DNA of 64,000 nt from Nocardia mikamii NBRC 108933 (GCF_001613505.1 NZ_BDCM01000010.1:62001-126000); one strand, 5' to 3'. Counted from the first letter of the stretch, positions 1-8,985 are shown. Notes: generated by a model from the letters alone, not told the origin. Numbers and translations: made by a program.

Positions 1-852
1 CATCGCCAGTTCCGATCGCGAGAAGGTGCGGCGACTGCCCGACACCGTCACCGCGAGTCGATAGTCCGGATGGAGAGCCTGTTCGGTGACCGATGCCTGG
101 GCGGCGGTGCGGTTCACCGGCACCCCGAGCGGGCCGGTGCCGCTGCGCGGCGCCAGCACCGAGACCCGGCGCAGCCACGGCACCGACTGCCCGGCTATCG
201 ACAACCCCGCCAGCCCGGCCGAGACGGCCGCCGCACCGAGCACCACCCGGCGCGACACCATCTGCTCGCGCTCGGCCACATGATCGTGCGCTGCGAGTTC
301 GGTTGCCGGCTCGGCACGCTCGCCGCGCATGACCGCGGACCGCACCGTCGGCAGCTTCACCGCAAGATGGATCGCGAGCGCACCGACAGCGACGAAGGCC
401 ATCGCGTAATGCGTTGTGGTGAAGAAGAACCGCCAGGCATAGAACTGCGCGATATTGAACAACCCGGTCACCAACTGGAACAACATCGCCGCGACCAGCA
501 CCGCGATCGAACCACGTTCGGCCAGCCGCAACAGCCCGCCGATCGCGGGGCGGGCGAACAATCGTGGATAGACCGACCAGAGCTTCACCAGGACCAGCGC
601 GATGGTGATCACGCCGGAGATCACGTGAGCTCCCTGTGTCGTCCGATACAGCCACACCGGATGTGCGGGCCACCGGAACCAGCCCGGTGGATGCTGAATC
701 CAGTGGCTGATCAACCCGGTCACGAAACAGATCGCGACCGTCACAGCGATAGCGATACCGATCCGTGCGGCCACGACCGGCGAGCGCGCGGGCGAGACGC
801 GGATCCTGATCGCCGTCGGCAGCAGCAAACGGGAGTCGCGCGCGGCACTCAT
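1..852 (-). CDS. Membrane molybdopterin-dependent oxidoreductase (sulfite-oxidase-like), 3' end cut by window edge
   Basis: Reading the minus strand from an ATG at 852 gives an open frame of 284 codons that runs off the left edge. The first half has about four to five hydrophobic helices with a cytochrome b561-like look (segments such as HWIQHPPGWFRWP and FFTTTHYAMAFVAV). A linker follows, then a region containing RRVVLGAAAVSAGLAGLS, a twin-Arg-like stretch, before the start of an oxidoreductase molybdopterin domain. Membrane proteins of this plan in actinobacteria oxidise an unknown substrate on the outer face and pass electrons to the membrane. The ATG overlaps the TGA of the upstream glycosyltransferase by 4 bp (ATGA), so the genes are translationally coupled. 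The Mo-binding cysteine region is outside the window, so activity cannot be judged. Confidence 0.75.
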   Translation of the reverse strand, partial: MSAARDSRLLLPTAIRIRVSPARSPVVAARIGIAIAVTVAICFVTGLISHWIQHPPGWFRWPAHPVWLYRTTQGAHVISGVITIALVLVKLWSVYPRLFARPAIGGLLRLAERGSIAVLVAAMLFQLVTGLFNIAQFYAWRFFFTTTHYAMAFVAVGALAIHLAVKLPTVRSAVMRGERAEPATELAAHDHVAEREQMVSRRVVLGAAAVSAGLAGLSIAGQSVPWLRRVSVLAPRSGTGPLGVPVNRTAAQASVTEQALHPDYRLAVTVSGSRRTFSRSELAM

Positions 853-1520
853 GTGCGCGGAGCCGTCAGCGATCCGGCCGCCGCCGCGAACAGCCCTCGG
901 CAGCCCGCTGCGACCTCGGCGATATCGGAGTACAGATCGACATCGTTCAGTTCGCGCAGCATCTCGACGCGGCAACCGTTGCGCAGCAATGCCTCTCGGG
1001 TGAGTGCACCGGTTCGATCGGTGGACATCGGCACCTGGGCGAGTACTCGCGCCGGGCGCACGTCACACAACCCCAGCGCCCACCAGCCGCCGTCGGCCGC
1101 CGGCCCCAGCACCGCGTCCGGGCCGGCCAGCAACCGAGCCCCGCATTCGGCGAGCAGCCCCGGCCCGGCCTGCGGTGTGTCCATCCCGATCTGCAGAACA
1201 GGTAGCCCGAATCGAGCCGCGTCGGCGTGCGCATTCGCCAGGCGCACACCGAAACCGTCACCGCGCTGCCGAACGACATCGAAATCGCGCAGGGCCGAAC
1301 CTATTTCGCGTGCGCGGCAGGCGTGCTCCACGTCGCCGGTCCACGCGACCACGGCCCGCGCCGCGCCGCAGTCGCGCACCGCGGCCAGGGTGTCCAGGAG
1401 CGCGGCGGCGGCCAGATCCGCCGCCTCGGCCGGGGACAACGGTGGACTCAGCCGGGTCTTGGCGAATCCTGCGACCGGCGCTTTCGCCACCACCAGCAGC
1501 GTCAATGGCAGAACAGTCAT
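849..1520 (-). CDS. TIGR04282/DUF2064-family glycosyltransferase-like protein
   Basis: This 223-aa protein belongs to the small GT-A-fold family often annotated as TIGR04282 arsenosugar glycosyltransferase. The signs are an N-terminal VVAKAPVAGFAKTRL nucleotide-binding-type motif, an IGMDTPQAGP segment and a GPAADGGWWALGL segment, all characteristic of that family. No signal peptide or membrane segment is present. It overlaps the preceding GT2 gene by ATGA and the following oxidoreductase by ATGA, so the three form one translationally coupled unit. The arsenosugar name applies only to some homologues. Here the partners suggest transfer of a sugar onto a lipid carrier or surface glycan, which is inference. 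Confidence 0.75.
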   Translation of the reverse strand: MTVLPLTLLVVAKAPVAGFAKTRLSPPLSPAEAADLAAAALLDTLAAVRDCGAARAVVAWTGDVEHACRAREIGSALRDFDVVRQRGDGFGVRLANAHADAARFGLPVLQIGMDTPQAGPGLLAECGARLLAGPDAVLGPAADGGWWALGLCDVRPARVLAQVPMSTDRTGALTREALLRNGCRVEMLRELNDVDLYSDIAEVAAGCRGLFAAAAGSLTAPRT

Positions 1521-2179
1521 CGCACACTCCAGAAGTCGCGGGCGGCACGCACCGTCCCGATTACCGAACCGGACACTTTCGACACCCCATGGGTGCGCGG
1601 CCGATAGGTGACATCACGTTCGACCACCTGCCACCCGGCCCGCGCCGCGCCGGCCAGCAATGCCAGCGGATATCCCGACCGCGGATGCAGCGGGCCCAGT
1701 GCCACCAACTCGGAGCGGCGGATCACGCGCATCGCGGCCAGATCGTGCACCGGGAGCCCGTAATGTCGCCGCAGCCACTGCGCCAGCAGCCAATTGCCCA
1801 GGCGCGCATGCCACGGCCAGGCGCCCCGGACCGGGCGGCGGCGCCCGGCCACCATGGTCACATCGGGACTCAATTCGGCCACCAGCAGCGGTAATTCGTC
1901 GGGCGCCATCGAACCGTCACCGTCGAGCACCGCCACCAGGTCGGTTGTCGCGGCTGCGATCCCGGCTTGTACTGCGCTGCCGTAGCCGGGGACGGATTCG
2001 ACGACCACCGTCGCACCCGCCGCACGCGCCACCGCGGCGGTGTCATCGGTCGAGCCGTTGTCCACGACAACGACCCGATACTCCGCGGGGACCGCCGCCA
2101 GGACGCCCGGTAGCGCGTCGGCCTCGTTCCGGCAGGGAATCACCACGGTCAGCTCTCGACTGGCTTCGACTGGGGTCAC
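1517..2179 (-). CDS. Family 2 glycosyltransferase (polyprenyl-phosphate sugar synthase type)
   Basis: The GTG at 2179 is chosen because TACGGT, a TANNNT -10 box, lies 6 nt upstream, which suggests a leaderless transcript. The 220-aa product opens with ELTVVIPCRNEADALP and VVVDNGSTDDTA, the GT-A nucleotide-sugar core. It has a DGDGS metal-binding DxD-type motif, then a GRRRPVRGAWPWHARLGN segment as in dolichol-phosphate-mannose synthase-like enzymes. It lacks C-terminal membrane helices, so it would be a soluble or peripheral enzyme. It overlaps the next gene by ATGA. The likely job is loading a sugar onto a polyprenyl phosphate for a membrane transferase such as the product of the divergent gene at 2293; this is inferred from context. 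Confidence 0.8.
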   Translation of the reverse strand: MTPVEASRELTVVIPCRNEADALPGVLAAVPAEYRVVVVDNGSTDDTAAVARAAGATVVVESVPGYGSAVQAGIAAATTDLVAVLDGDGSMAPDELPLLVAELSPDVTMVAGRRRPVRGAWPWHARLGNWLLAQWLRRHYGLPVHDLAAMRVIRRSELVALGPLHPRSGYPLALLAGAARAGWQVVERDVTYRPRTHGVSKVSGSVIGTVRAARDFWSVR

Positions 2180-2292
2180 GTGTCGACCGTAAGGCCGATC
2201 GGACGAAAAACGGCTGGTGACACAGGTGACGAAAGTATGACGGCACGATCGCGTGCGCGCCGCGCCGCGCCGACGGGACCTACGGTGAACGA

Positions 2293-3699
2293 GTGAGCGA
2301 TACCCGCAGCAGTACCGCATCGCAGACCCGGCGAGTATCGGGCGAGCGCGCCGATATCGCCTGCGCGGTGGCAGCGACGATCCTGGTGGCCGCCGCCTTC
2401 CTCGTGCCGAGGATCAGCACGCCGCACTATCGCGATTCGCTCTACGCCGCGGCGGCGCCGATCTTCGGCTCGTGGCTGCCCCACATCGGATGGGGCACGG
2501 GTCCCGCGATCGTGATCGCCGTCGCCGTGGTGCGCTACGGGCCCCCGCTCGCCGCCACGCTCACCTGGCGGCGGCTGCTGCCGGCCACCTGGGGGACCGC
2601 ACTCGCGTGGGCGTTCTGCCTCGCCATGGTCGACGGGTGGCAGCGCGGATTCGCCGGTCGGCTCACCACGATGCACGAGTATCTGCACGAGGTCGGCGGA
2701 GTCCACGACATTCCGGCGATGCTGCGCGGATTCTCCGACAGGATTCTGGATTATCAACCCGATTCGTGGACCACCCACGTGTCCGGCCATCCGCCGGGCG
2801 CACTCCTGGTGTTCGTCTGGCTCGACAGGATCGGATTGAGCGGCGGCGCATGGGCTTCCACGCTGTGCGTACTGGTCGGGTGCAGCGCGTCGATGGCCGT
2901 GCTGGTGGCGATGCGGGCGTTGGGCGCCGAGAGCAGGGCGCGGGCGGCCGCACCGTATCTCGCGCTCGCGCCCGCGGCGATCTGGCTGGCGGTCTCGGCG
3001 GACGCCTTCTTCGCCGGAGTGGTCGCCTGGGCGGTTGCCGCGCTCGCGGTCGGAGTCGGCGGCGCGCGGCCACGTCCGCTGATCCTGTTCGTCTCCGGGG
3101 TGCTGTTCGGGTTCGGCATTTATCTCAACTACGGCCTGGTGCTGATGGCCGTCCCGGCGGCGGCGGTGGCGCTACTGCGCGGTGTGCGAGCGGTGTGGCC
3201 CACGGCGCTGGGCGTGCTGGCCGTCGTCGCCGCCTTCACGCTGTCCGGCTTCTGGTGGCTGGAGGGATATCACCTGGTGGTGCAGCGCTACTACCAGGGC
3301 ATCGCGACCACACGGCCCGTGTCCTACTGGATCTGGGGGAACCTGGCGGCGACGGTGTGTGCGATCGGAGTGGCATCGGCCGCGGCGCTGCATCGACTTC
3401 CGGGAGCGCTGCACCTTCCCGCACCGGCGGAGATCCGCGCCGCCCCCGCGACGGCGTTCGCACGCTGGCGCGCCCGCGCGGACCCGGCGGCGCTGTTGGC
3501 GCTGGCCGCACTGACCGGTCTTCTGCTCGCCGATCTCAGCGGCCTGAGCAAGGCCGAAACCGAGCGGATCTGGCTACCGTTCGACATCTGGGTGATCGGC
3601 GGAACCGCCCTACTGCCGGCGCGCGACGCTCGCGCCTGGCTGATCGTCCAGGCCGTCGGCACCCTGGTGCTCGCCCACCTCCTGCTCACGAATTGGTGA
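2293..3699 (+). CDS. Polytopic membrane protein, GT-C-like candidate glycosyltransferase
   Basis: The GTG at 2293 follows TACGGT by 6 nt, again a leaderless arrangement, mirrored on the other strand for the divergent GT2 gene. The 468-aa protein is almost entirely hydrophobic with roughly 10-12 membrane helices. An extracytoplasmic-looking loop after helix 1 carries YRDSLY and a later loop carries THVSGHPPGALLVFVW. Acidic residues in the first loop and many helices fit the GT-C fold of polyprenol-sugar-dependent transferases, but no family-defining motif is certain. The stop overlaps the GTG of the response regulator (GTGA), so it is cotranscribed with the two-component system. The substrate is unknown. 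Confidence 0.7.
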   Translation: MSDTRSSTASQTRRVSGERADIACAVAATILVAAAFLVPRISTPHYRDSLYAAAAPIFGSWLPHIGWGTGPAIVIAVAVVRYGPPLAATLTWRRLLPATWGTALAWAFCLAMVDGWQRGFAGRLTTMHEYLHEVGGVHDIPAMLRGFSDRILDYQPDSWTTHVSGHPPGALLVFVWLDRIGLSGGAWASTLCVLVGCSASMAVLVAMRALGAESRARAAAPYLALAPAAIWLAVSADAFFAGVVAWAVAALAVGVGGARPRPLILFVSGVLFGFGIYLNYGLVLMAVPAAAVALLRGVRAVWPTALGVLAVVAAFTLSGFWWLEGYHLVVQRYYQGIATTRPVSYWIWGNLAATVCAIGVASAAALHRLPGALHLPAPAEIRAAPATAFARWRARADPAALLALAALTGLLLADLSGLSKAETERIWLPFDIWVIGGTALLPARDARAWLIVQAVGTLVLAHLLLTNW

Positions 3700-4394
3700 G
3701 CGCGGTGCGCATCCTGATCGCCGATGACGACCCCGTAGTGCGTGAGGTGGTCCGCCGTTACCTCGAACGCGACGGCATGGAGGTGGCTGAGGCCGCCGAC
3801 GGGGTGCAGGCGGAACGCGCGCTGGCCGGCGGCGATATCGATCTGGCCGTTCTCGATGTGATGATGCCCGCGCCCGACGGCATCGAGTTGTGCCGGTCGG
3901 TGCGTGAAGGCGAGCGTCCCGAGACACCGATCATCATGCTCACGGCCCTCGGTGAAGAGGAGGACCGTGTGCTCGGACTGACAGCGGGCGCCGACGACTA
4001 CCTGACCAAGCCGTTCAGCCCGCGGGAGTTGGCGCTCCGGGTGGCGTCGGTGCTGCGCCGCACCCACGGACCGGCGCCGACGGCAGGCGTGTTGCGCAGC
4101 GGTGAGATCCGCCTGCGGACGGCGGCGCGGACGGTGGAGATCGCCGGACGGCCGATATCGCTGACCGCACGCGAATTCGACCTGTTGTGCTTCCTGCTGG
4201 CCAATCAGCGGCGCGTGTTCACCCGTACGGAACTGCTCGCGCAGGTGTGGGGCTGGGATTTCGGTGACCAGTCGACGGTGACGGTGCATGTCAAACGCTT
4301 GCGTGCCAAACTCGGCGATTCCCACCGGATCGAGACGGTGTGGGGACGGGGTTACGCCTGGGGTGCCGGGACGGGAGTCGATCGTGCCGAATGA
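3696..4394 (+). CDS. OmpR/PhoB-family response regulator
   Basis: This 232-aa protein has an N-terminal receiver domain with acidic residues D10-D12, phospho-acceptor D54 ([11 protein letters not shown]), the switch Thr in IIMLTAL and Lys105 in DYLTKPF. A C-terminal winged-helix DNA-binding domain spans about residues 130-228 ([20 protein letters not shown], then [12 protein letters not shown]). All catalytic positions are intact. The GTG start overlaps the upstream membrane-protein stop by 4 bp, and its own stop lies 11 bp inside the histidine-kinase gene, so kinase and regulator form a coupled pair. Likely targets are this cluster itself, which is an inference. Confidence 0.93.
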   Translation: MSAVRILIADDDPVVREVVRRYLERDGMEVAEAADGVQAERALAGGDIDLAVLDVMMPAPDGIELCRSVREGERPETPIIMLTALGEEEDRVLGLTAGADDYLTKPFSPRELALRVASVLRRTHGPAPTAGVLRSGEIRLRTAARTVEIAGRPISLTAREFDLLCFLLANQRRVFTRTELLAQVWGWDFGDQSTVTVHVKRLRAKLGDSHRIETVWGRGYAWGAGTGVDRAE

Positions 4395-5460
4395 TGTCGC
4401 CGGGTTGATCGGATGGGCCCTGGCCGGATCGGTGCCGATCGTCGCGCTCGGAGCGATGCTGCTGCGGGCCTTTCGCAATCGGGCCCTTGGGCTGTCGATG
4501 GTGATTCTGGTGTTGATTCCGACGCTGGCCAGCCTCAGCGGTTTCATCGCGGTCAGCGGACCGATGTTCTCCGATGCGCTGGCCAGGATGTCGGTGGTGC
4601 TCGTCGTGGTCACGGCGGTGACCGTGCCCGCAGCGGTCGTCCTGGGCCGGGCGCAGGCGCGGCAGCTGGTGTGGGAGAAACAGATGCTCGACCAGGAGCG
4701 TGCCGCCGAGGCGTCGCGTCGCGAACTGGTGGCCTGGGTCAGCCACGATCTGCGCACGCCGTTGGCCGGGATCCGGGCGATGGGCGAGGCTCTCGCCGAC
4801 GGCGTGGTCGCGCAGACCGGAGATGTCGAGCGCTACGGGAGGCAGGTCGTGCGCGAGACCACGCGATTGTCGGGCATGGTCGACGACCTGTTCGAGATGT
4901 CGAAAATCAACGCCGGAGCCCTGCGCCTGCACGTCGAACCACTGGATCTGCGCGAACTCATCGACGAGGTGGTAGCCGCCAACGAGCCGGCCGCCGCGCG
5001 TGCGGGAGTGAAACTGCGTGTTCGACAACCAGATTCGGCGATCACCGTGGCCGGCAGCGATCAGGCGCTGACCCGGGTGCTGACCAACCTCGTCGCCAAC
5101 GCGATCGCGCACACCCCGCCGGGCGGAGATATCGACATCTCGGCCGATGCCGCCCGCGGCAGCGCCTGGGTCTACCTCGACGACACCGGTCCCGGCATCG
5201 CCGAGGCGGATCTCCCCCGCATCTTCGACGCCGGTTATCGCGGCACGGCCGCACGCTCTCCCGCGGCCGAGGGCGGCGGGAGCGGCATGGGCCTGGCGAT
5301 CGCCGCCGGTCTGGTGTCGGTCCATCACGGCGAGATCAGCGCATCGAACCGGGAACACGGCGCCCGCTTCGAAATTCGGCTACCGCTGCTCGACGGCACC
5401 GACCCTGCCGCGGTGACGCGGCCTGCTCACGAGCGCGGATGGTCGATCTCGCCGTCCTGA
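4384..5460 (+). CDS. Sensor histidine kinase without an extracytoplasmic sensor domain
   Basis: The GTG at 4384 overlaps the response-regulator gene by 11 bp. The 358-aa product has about three membrane helices in the first 90 residues with only very short loops. A short linker leads to a HisKA domain with phospho-acceptor H121 ([12 protein letters not shown]) and a HATPase domain with an N-box (LVANAIAHT), DDTGPGI and GSGMGLAI boxes. With no sensory loop, it probably senses the membrane, or a partner membrane protein such as the neighbouring polytopic protein. It ends 14 bp from the convergent epimerase gene. Confidence 0.9.
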   Translation: MPNDVAGLIGWALAGSVPIVALGAMLLRAFRNRALGLSMVILVLIPTLASLSGFIAVSGPMFSDALARMSVVLVVVTAVTVPAAVVLGRAQARQLVWEKQMLDQERAAEASRRELVAWVSHDLRTPLAGIRAMGEALADGVVAQTGDVERYGRQVVRETTRLSGMVDDLFEMSKINAGALRLHVEPLDLRELIDEVVAANEPAAARAGVKLRVRQPDSAITVAGSDQALTRVLTNLVANAIAHTPPGGDIDISADAARGSAWVYLDDTGPGIAEADLPRIFDAGYRGTAARSPAAEGGGSGMGLAIAAGLVSVHHGEISASNREHGARFEIRLPLLDGTDPAAVTRPAHERGWSISPS

Positions 5461-5474
5461 TCGTCGACCGCTCG

Positions 5475-6539
5475 TCAGCGCTGCCACTGCGGCGCCCCCG
5501 CACCCGCGGCGGCTCGCAACGGAGCGGTGGCGAAGTCGGTGAGACCCCTGATCGGATCGATCGCCGCGGTGAAGCCCAGCAGTTCGCGTGCCCGATCCGG
5601 CCCCGCGACGATATGGCGAACATCGCCCGGACGGAACTCGCCGGTCACCACCGGCTTCGGACCGTCCTGGGCGCGAGCGAGGATCGCGGCGACCTCGCCG
5701 ATGCTGATCGGATGTCCGGACGCGATATTCAGCGCCGTGAACCGGTCCAACGGCTGTTCCACGGCCCGCAGGTTGGCCTCGGCGATATCGGCGACGTGCA
5801 CGAAGTCGCGCATCTGTTCGCCGTCCTCGAAAACCCGCGGCGCGGAACCCGCCTCGAGCGCCGACCGGAAGATCGCCGCCACACCGGAATACGGTGTGTC
5901 CCTGGGCATCTCGGGACCATAGACGTTGTGATAGCGCAGAGCGGTCACCGTCGAGCCGGTGGCCGTGGCCCACGCCGCGGCATAATTTTCCTGCGCGAGC
6001 TTGCTGGCGGCATAGAGGCTGCGCGGGTGCAGTGCCGCGTCCTCGGATATGGGCGCCCACTGCAGTGGCGCACCGGTGTCGGGATGGCGATGATCGAATA
6101 CACCACACTCGAGGTCTGCGCGCCGGCGTGGCAATGGGGTCACCGCCACGGAATCTGCTGTGCGATAATGCCCTTCGCCGTACACCACCATCGACGACGC
6201 CAGCACCAACCGGCGGCAACCGGACCGGTCCATCGCGGCCAGCAGCACCGCCGTTCCCAGATCGTTGTGACTGGCGTAAGCGGGGGCGTCTTGAACAGTC
6301 ACCCCCGCACCCACCACCGCGGCCTGATGGCACACCACATCGATTCCCGGTAGCAAACGGTCGAGGGCGTCCTGATCGCGCACATCGACGCGATGCACGC
6401 CCTGCGGCGGCCGAGCTTGTAGGCCGTGCGCCGCGCTGAGCATCGCGTCGACCGCCACCACCTCGTGCCCCGCGTCGGTCAGCACCCGCCACACATGAGA
6501 TCCGATAAATCCGGCCGCGCCGGTCAGCAGAATCCGCAT
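5475..6539 (-). CDS. NAD-dependent sugar epimerase/dehydratase (extended SDR)
   Basis: This 354-aa extended short-chain dehydrogenase has an N-terminal Rossmann motif LLTGAAGFIGSH, a conserved VVCHQAAVVG segment, an LASSMVVYG strand and a catalytic Tyr/Lys pair in LYAASKLAQE. The C-terminal half fits a UDP-sugar-binding domain (RYHNVYGPEM, DFVHVADIAEAN). The length matches UDP-glucose 4-epimerase-type enzymes. It is convergent with the histidine-kinase gene and probably supplies a nucleotide sugar to the glycosyltransferases of this module. The exact sugar cannot be told. A CAGAAT hexamer lies 6 nt before the ATG, a weaker -10 candidate. Confidence 0.88.
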   Translation of the reverse strand: MRILLTGAAGFIGSHVWRVLTDAGHEVVAVDAMLSAAHGLQARPPQGVHRVDVRDQDALDRLLPGIDVVCHQAAVVGAGVTVQDAPAYASHNDLGTAVLLAAMDRSGCRRLVLASSMVVYGEGHYRTADSVAVTPLPRRRADLECGVFDHRHPDTGAPLQWAPISEDAALHPRSLYAASKLAQENYAAAWATATGSTVTALRYHNVYGPEMPRDTPYSGVAAIFRSALEAGSAPRVFEDGEQMRDFVHVADIAEANLRAVEQPLDRFTALNIASGHPISIGEVAAILARAQDGPKPVVTGEFRPGDVRHIVAGPDRARELLGFTAAIDPIRGLTDFATAPLRAAAGAGAPQWQR

Positions 6540-6846
6540 ACCGAGATTCTGACCACGGTCCGCGCCCCAGGCGGGGATGCGGCGCCACCGGTAAGCAAAC
6601 CGTCACATTTCGGCGTCGGCCCCCGAGGATGAGGACGCGACCGCCCGCTCGCGCACGACGGGATGTAGCAGCAGTTGGCGACTCTGGCCGAACCCGTCGT
6701 CCGATTCCACAGCGGACACCCCGTCGGCCCACGAAAGAGCTTGTCCTGCAGTATCTTCGGTGCTCGCGACTGTTCTGGTTCGACCTTCGATCGGGTCGTG
6801 CAGAACGAGGTCGATGGCCGAATCCCCGGGGGTCGTGCGGTAGACT
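6540..6846. other. Intergenic region without a convincing gene
   Basis: The 307 bp lie between the epimerase start and the AraC-regulator stop. On the minus strand about 80 codons ending at 6603 read with moderately biased codon use (YRTTPGDSAIDLVLHDP and onward) and end in a stop. There is no start with a ribosome-binding site and I recognise no family. It may be a gene remnant. The right part should hold the epimerase promoter. Confidence 0.4.
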
Positions 6847-7782
6847 TCAGGCTCCGAGATAGGCGGTGGCGCGAAAATCGCTGGGGCGCACGCCTCGATG
6901 GCGCTTGAACGCCGCACTGAAACCGAACGCGTCCGCGTAGCCGACGGCCTTCGCCACCTGCGCCACGGTGAGATTCCGGTCGGCCAGTAGTCCCTCCGCC
7001 TCATCCATGCGGCATTCGGTGAGGTACGCCAAGGGTGACTGGCCCATGACCTCGGAGAACCGGCGCGCGAACAACGCCCGGGACACCCCAGCCTCGGCGG
7101 CCAGCGACGCGACCGTCCAACCGGCGGCCGGCTTTGCGTGCATGGCTTCCAACGCCGGGCCGACCACCGGATCGGCCGGCCCTCGGTACCAGCCCGGCGC
7201 GGCAGCGTCCAGCCCCTCGAACCAGTCGCGCAGTGTGCAGACCAAGGCCCAGTCGAGTAGCCGGTCCATCATCGCTTGGGCTCCGGCCGGACGCCGGGCC
7301 GCGTCCGCGGCCATCGATTCCATCCACGCGCACACCTCCACGTCGTCGTTCACGACCACGACGGGGGGCAGAGCACGCAGCAGCCGTTCATGGCGTCGGC
7401 CGGACGCCCGGTAAGCGCCGACGATCAGAGCGGTCTCGGCGGCGGGGTCGTTCCCCCAACCACTGACGTTCAGCGCAGGATCGCATTTCGCGTCCGGCGC
7501 GAAGCAGGAGACCTCGTATTCCTCGTGCGGCACCCCGACGGTATCCACGCTGTCGGCGAGGACGAAGGTTTCCGGGCCGCGTACGATCGCGGTGTCCCCC
7601 ACCGTGATCCGACGCTCGAGACCGTCCGGCAGCAGCAAGGTGCCCCCACCACGCAGCACGGTGACCATGGTCAGCGGTGCCGCGTCGGCGAACCGGATGC
7701 TCCACGGGGGTTCCAAGACCGCGGAGGTGAGCACAGCTCCCTCGGCGCGGATACCGGCCAACAGTGCGCTCAGTGGATCCAC
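6847..7782 (-). CDS. AraC-family transcriptional regulator with cupin-type N-terminal domain
   Basis: This 311-aa protein starts at a GTG 6 nt after TACCCT, a leaderless arrangement. Residues 1-190 resemble the AraC_binding_2/cupin_6 ligand-binding domain, with a TVLRGGGTLLLPDG beta turn and a VGDTAIVRGP segment. The last 100 residues hold the two helix-turn-helix motifs, SLAAEAGVSRALFARRFSEV then VAKAVGYADAFGFSAAFKRH, and end in the typical PSDFR. It is divergent from the flavodoxin-fold oxidoreductase at 7910, the probable target. Direct repeats of TAGATC lie between the two genes. Confidence 0.92.
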   Translation of the reverse strand: MDPLSALLAGIRAEGAVLTSAVLEPPWSIRFADAAPLTMVTVLRGGGTLLLPDGLERRITVGDTAIVRGPETFVLADSVDTVGVPHEEYEVSCFAPDAKCDPALNVSGWGNDPAAETALIVGAYRASGRRHERLLRALPPVVVVNDDVEVCAWMESMAADAARRPAGAQAMMDRLLDWALVCTLRDWFEGLDAAAPGWYRGPADPVVGPALEAMHAKPAAGWTVASLAAEAGVSRALFARRFSEVMGQSPLAYLTECRMDEAEGLLADRNLTVAQVAKAVGYADAFGFSAAFKRHRGVRPSDFRATAYLGA

Positions 7783-7813
7783 ACCGCGAGGGTAGACGAA
7801 CTCCTATCGGATG

Positions 7814-7833
7814 TAGATCTTTACCCATAGATC
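7814..7833. promoter_or_regulatory. Direct repeats, candidate AraC-regulator operator
   Basis: TAGATC occurs at 7814-7819 and again at 7828-7833, 14 bp apart, between the divergent AraC regulator and the oxidoreductase. AraC-family dimers commonly bind direct repeats near the target promoter. Assignment to this regulator is inferred from position only. Confidence 0.35.
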
Positions 7834-7909
7834 GTCCACCTTCCGGGGTGTGGAATGAAACCCGGAACGCACAACCGGGCGTTCGAACATCCCGCATTCA
7901 GGAGGCCCC

Positions 7910-8602
7910 GTGCAGCACAACCCGACCGTGGACATCGCGACCGCCGGCACCGCGCTGGTCGTCGTCGCACACCCCCGGCCCGAGTCGCTGACCGCCCATA
8001 TCGCCGAACTGGCCACCCGCCGCCTCACCGCCGCCGGCTACCGAATCGATCTGCTGAATCTGCACGCCGAGAACTTCGATCCGCGGATGACCGCCGCCGA
8101 CCTCCCGGAATGGGGCAACCGGGAGAAGGTCTACTCCCCCGAGGTCGAGAACCATATGCGACGCATCCTCGCCGCCGACGTGATCGTCGCGGTGTTCCCG
8201 GTGTACTGGATGCAGGTCCCGGCGATTCTGAAGGGCTGGATCGATCGCGTGTGGAACTACGGATTCGCCTACGGCCGAAGCCAACCGCGGCTCGCAGGCA
8301 AGCGGATGCTGTGGCTGGGCCTGGCGGGCGTGGCAGACGACGAGGCGATCGTCGAACCCATGCAGGACGCGCTCAGCGCGCAACTCAACGACGGGATCGC
8401 CTACTACTGCGGCCTCACTCGATCGTCGGTGCGGTTGCTGCCCGGCGCGGAGGAAAAGCGACAGCGCGTCGATGCCGCGGGCAATCTGCTGCTCGACGAG
8501 GCGCTCACCGGCTCGGTTCGCGAGACCCACTATGCGGGCTTGGAAAACCGGGCGCTGGGATTCGTCGACGATTTCCTTGCCGCCGAACAGGTTCCGATCT
8601 GA
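7910..8602 (+). CDS. Flavodoxin-fold NAD(P)H oxidoreductase (MdaB/YwrO/Kef-ancillary type)
   Basis: The GTG at 7910 is preceded by a strong Shine-Dalgarno, AGGAGG at 7899-7904. The 230-aa product has a Rossmann-like start LVVVAHPRPESLTAHIAEL, the phosphate-binding SLT typical of the NAD(P)H dehydrogenase (quinone) family, and VFPVYWMQVPAILKGWIDRV, the family hallmark at the FMN site. It is a soluble two-electron reductase of quinones or nitro-compounds. Its divergence from an AraC regulator suggests induction by an electrophile or quinone. The substrate is unknown. Confidence 0.9.
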   Translation: MQHNPTVDIATAGTALVVVAHPRPESLTAHIAELATRRLTAAGYRIDLLNLHAENFDPRMTAADLPEWGNREKVYSPEVENHMRRILAADVIVAVFPVYWMQVPAILKGWIDRVWNYGFAYGRSQPRLAGKRMLWLGLAGVADDEAIVEPMQDALSAQLNDGIAYYCGLTRSSVRLLPGAEEKRQRVDAAGNLLLDEALTGSVRETHYAGLENRALGFVDDFLAAEQVPI

Positions 8603-8660
8603 CCAGCGAGCCAATCCACAACCCGAATCCATTTCCCGGACGCGCAGACTATAGGGAGCC

Positions 8661-8985
8661 ATGCCACCCAAGCCATTGCTCAGCCGCGCCGCTCTCGCCG
8701 TGAGCCGGCGCGACGGCACTGGCTTTCATGTTCGCGCTACCGGGAAGCGAAGTGGCGCAACTGCTCTCCCGTCGCGCGGCGCGCATCGACGCCATCGTCG
8801 AGAAGGTGGAGGCGGGGCTGGCCGTAGCCTCGGACGTCGAGCCGGTCTTCCTCGCCGACCACACCTACGCCCAAGCGCTGCGCCGCGCCGAGCGCGATTG
8901 GCTGCTCGGCTTCGCAGCCGACCTCCGCGGCGGCGCCGCGACCTGGCCACTCGCCGATCAGGAGTACACGGATGACCATTCGTGA
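8661..8985 (+). pseudogene. Decayed PadR-family regulator
   Basis: An ATG at 8661 after AGGGAG begins MPPKPLLSRAALAV, like the first helix of PadR proteins, then goes out of frame after about 25 codons. In the frame of 8728-8985 the sequence FLADHTYAQALRRAERDWL followed by DLRGGAATWPLADQEY matches the C-terminal helix region and usual ending of PadR regulators. The winged helix between these parts is missing, so an internal deletion plus frameshift explains the structure. No downstream partner gene survives before the convergent kinase gene. Confidence 0.6.

Noticed and set aside
70..1611. Long plus-strand open frame of 513 codons
   Set aside because: It is antisense to the molybdoenzyme and the TIGR04282 gene, is rich in Arg, His and Pro, and has no domain. 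Such shadows are expected at this GC content.
2472..3695. Upstream extension of the response-regulator frame
   Set aside because: The extra residues are Arg/Gly-rich and lie on top of the membrane-protein gene. The GTG at 3696 with stop/start overlap starts the receiver domain correctly.
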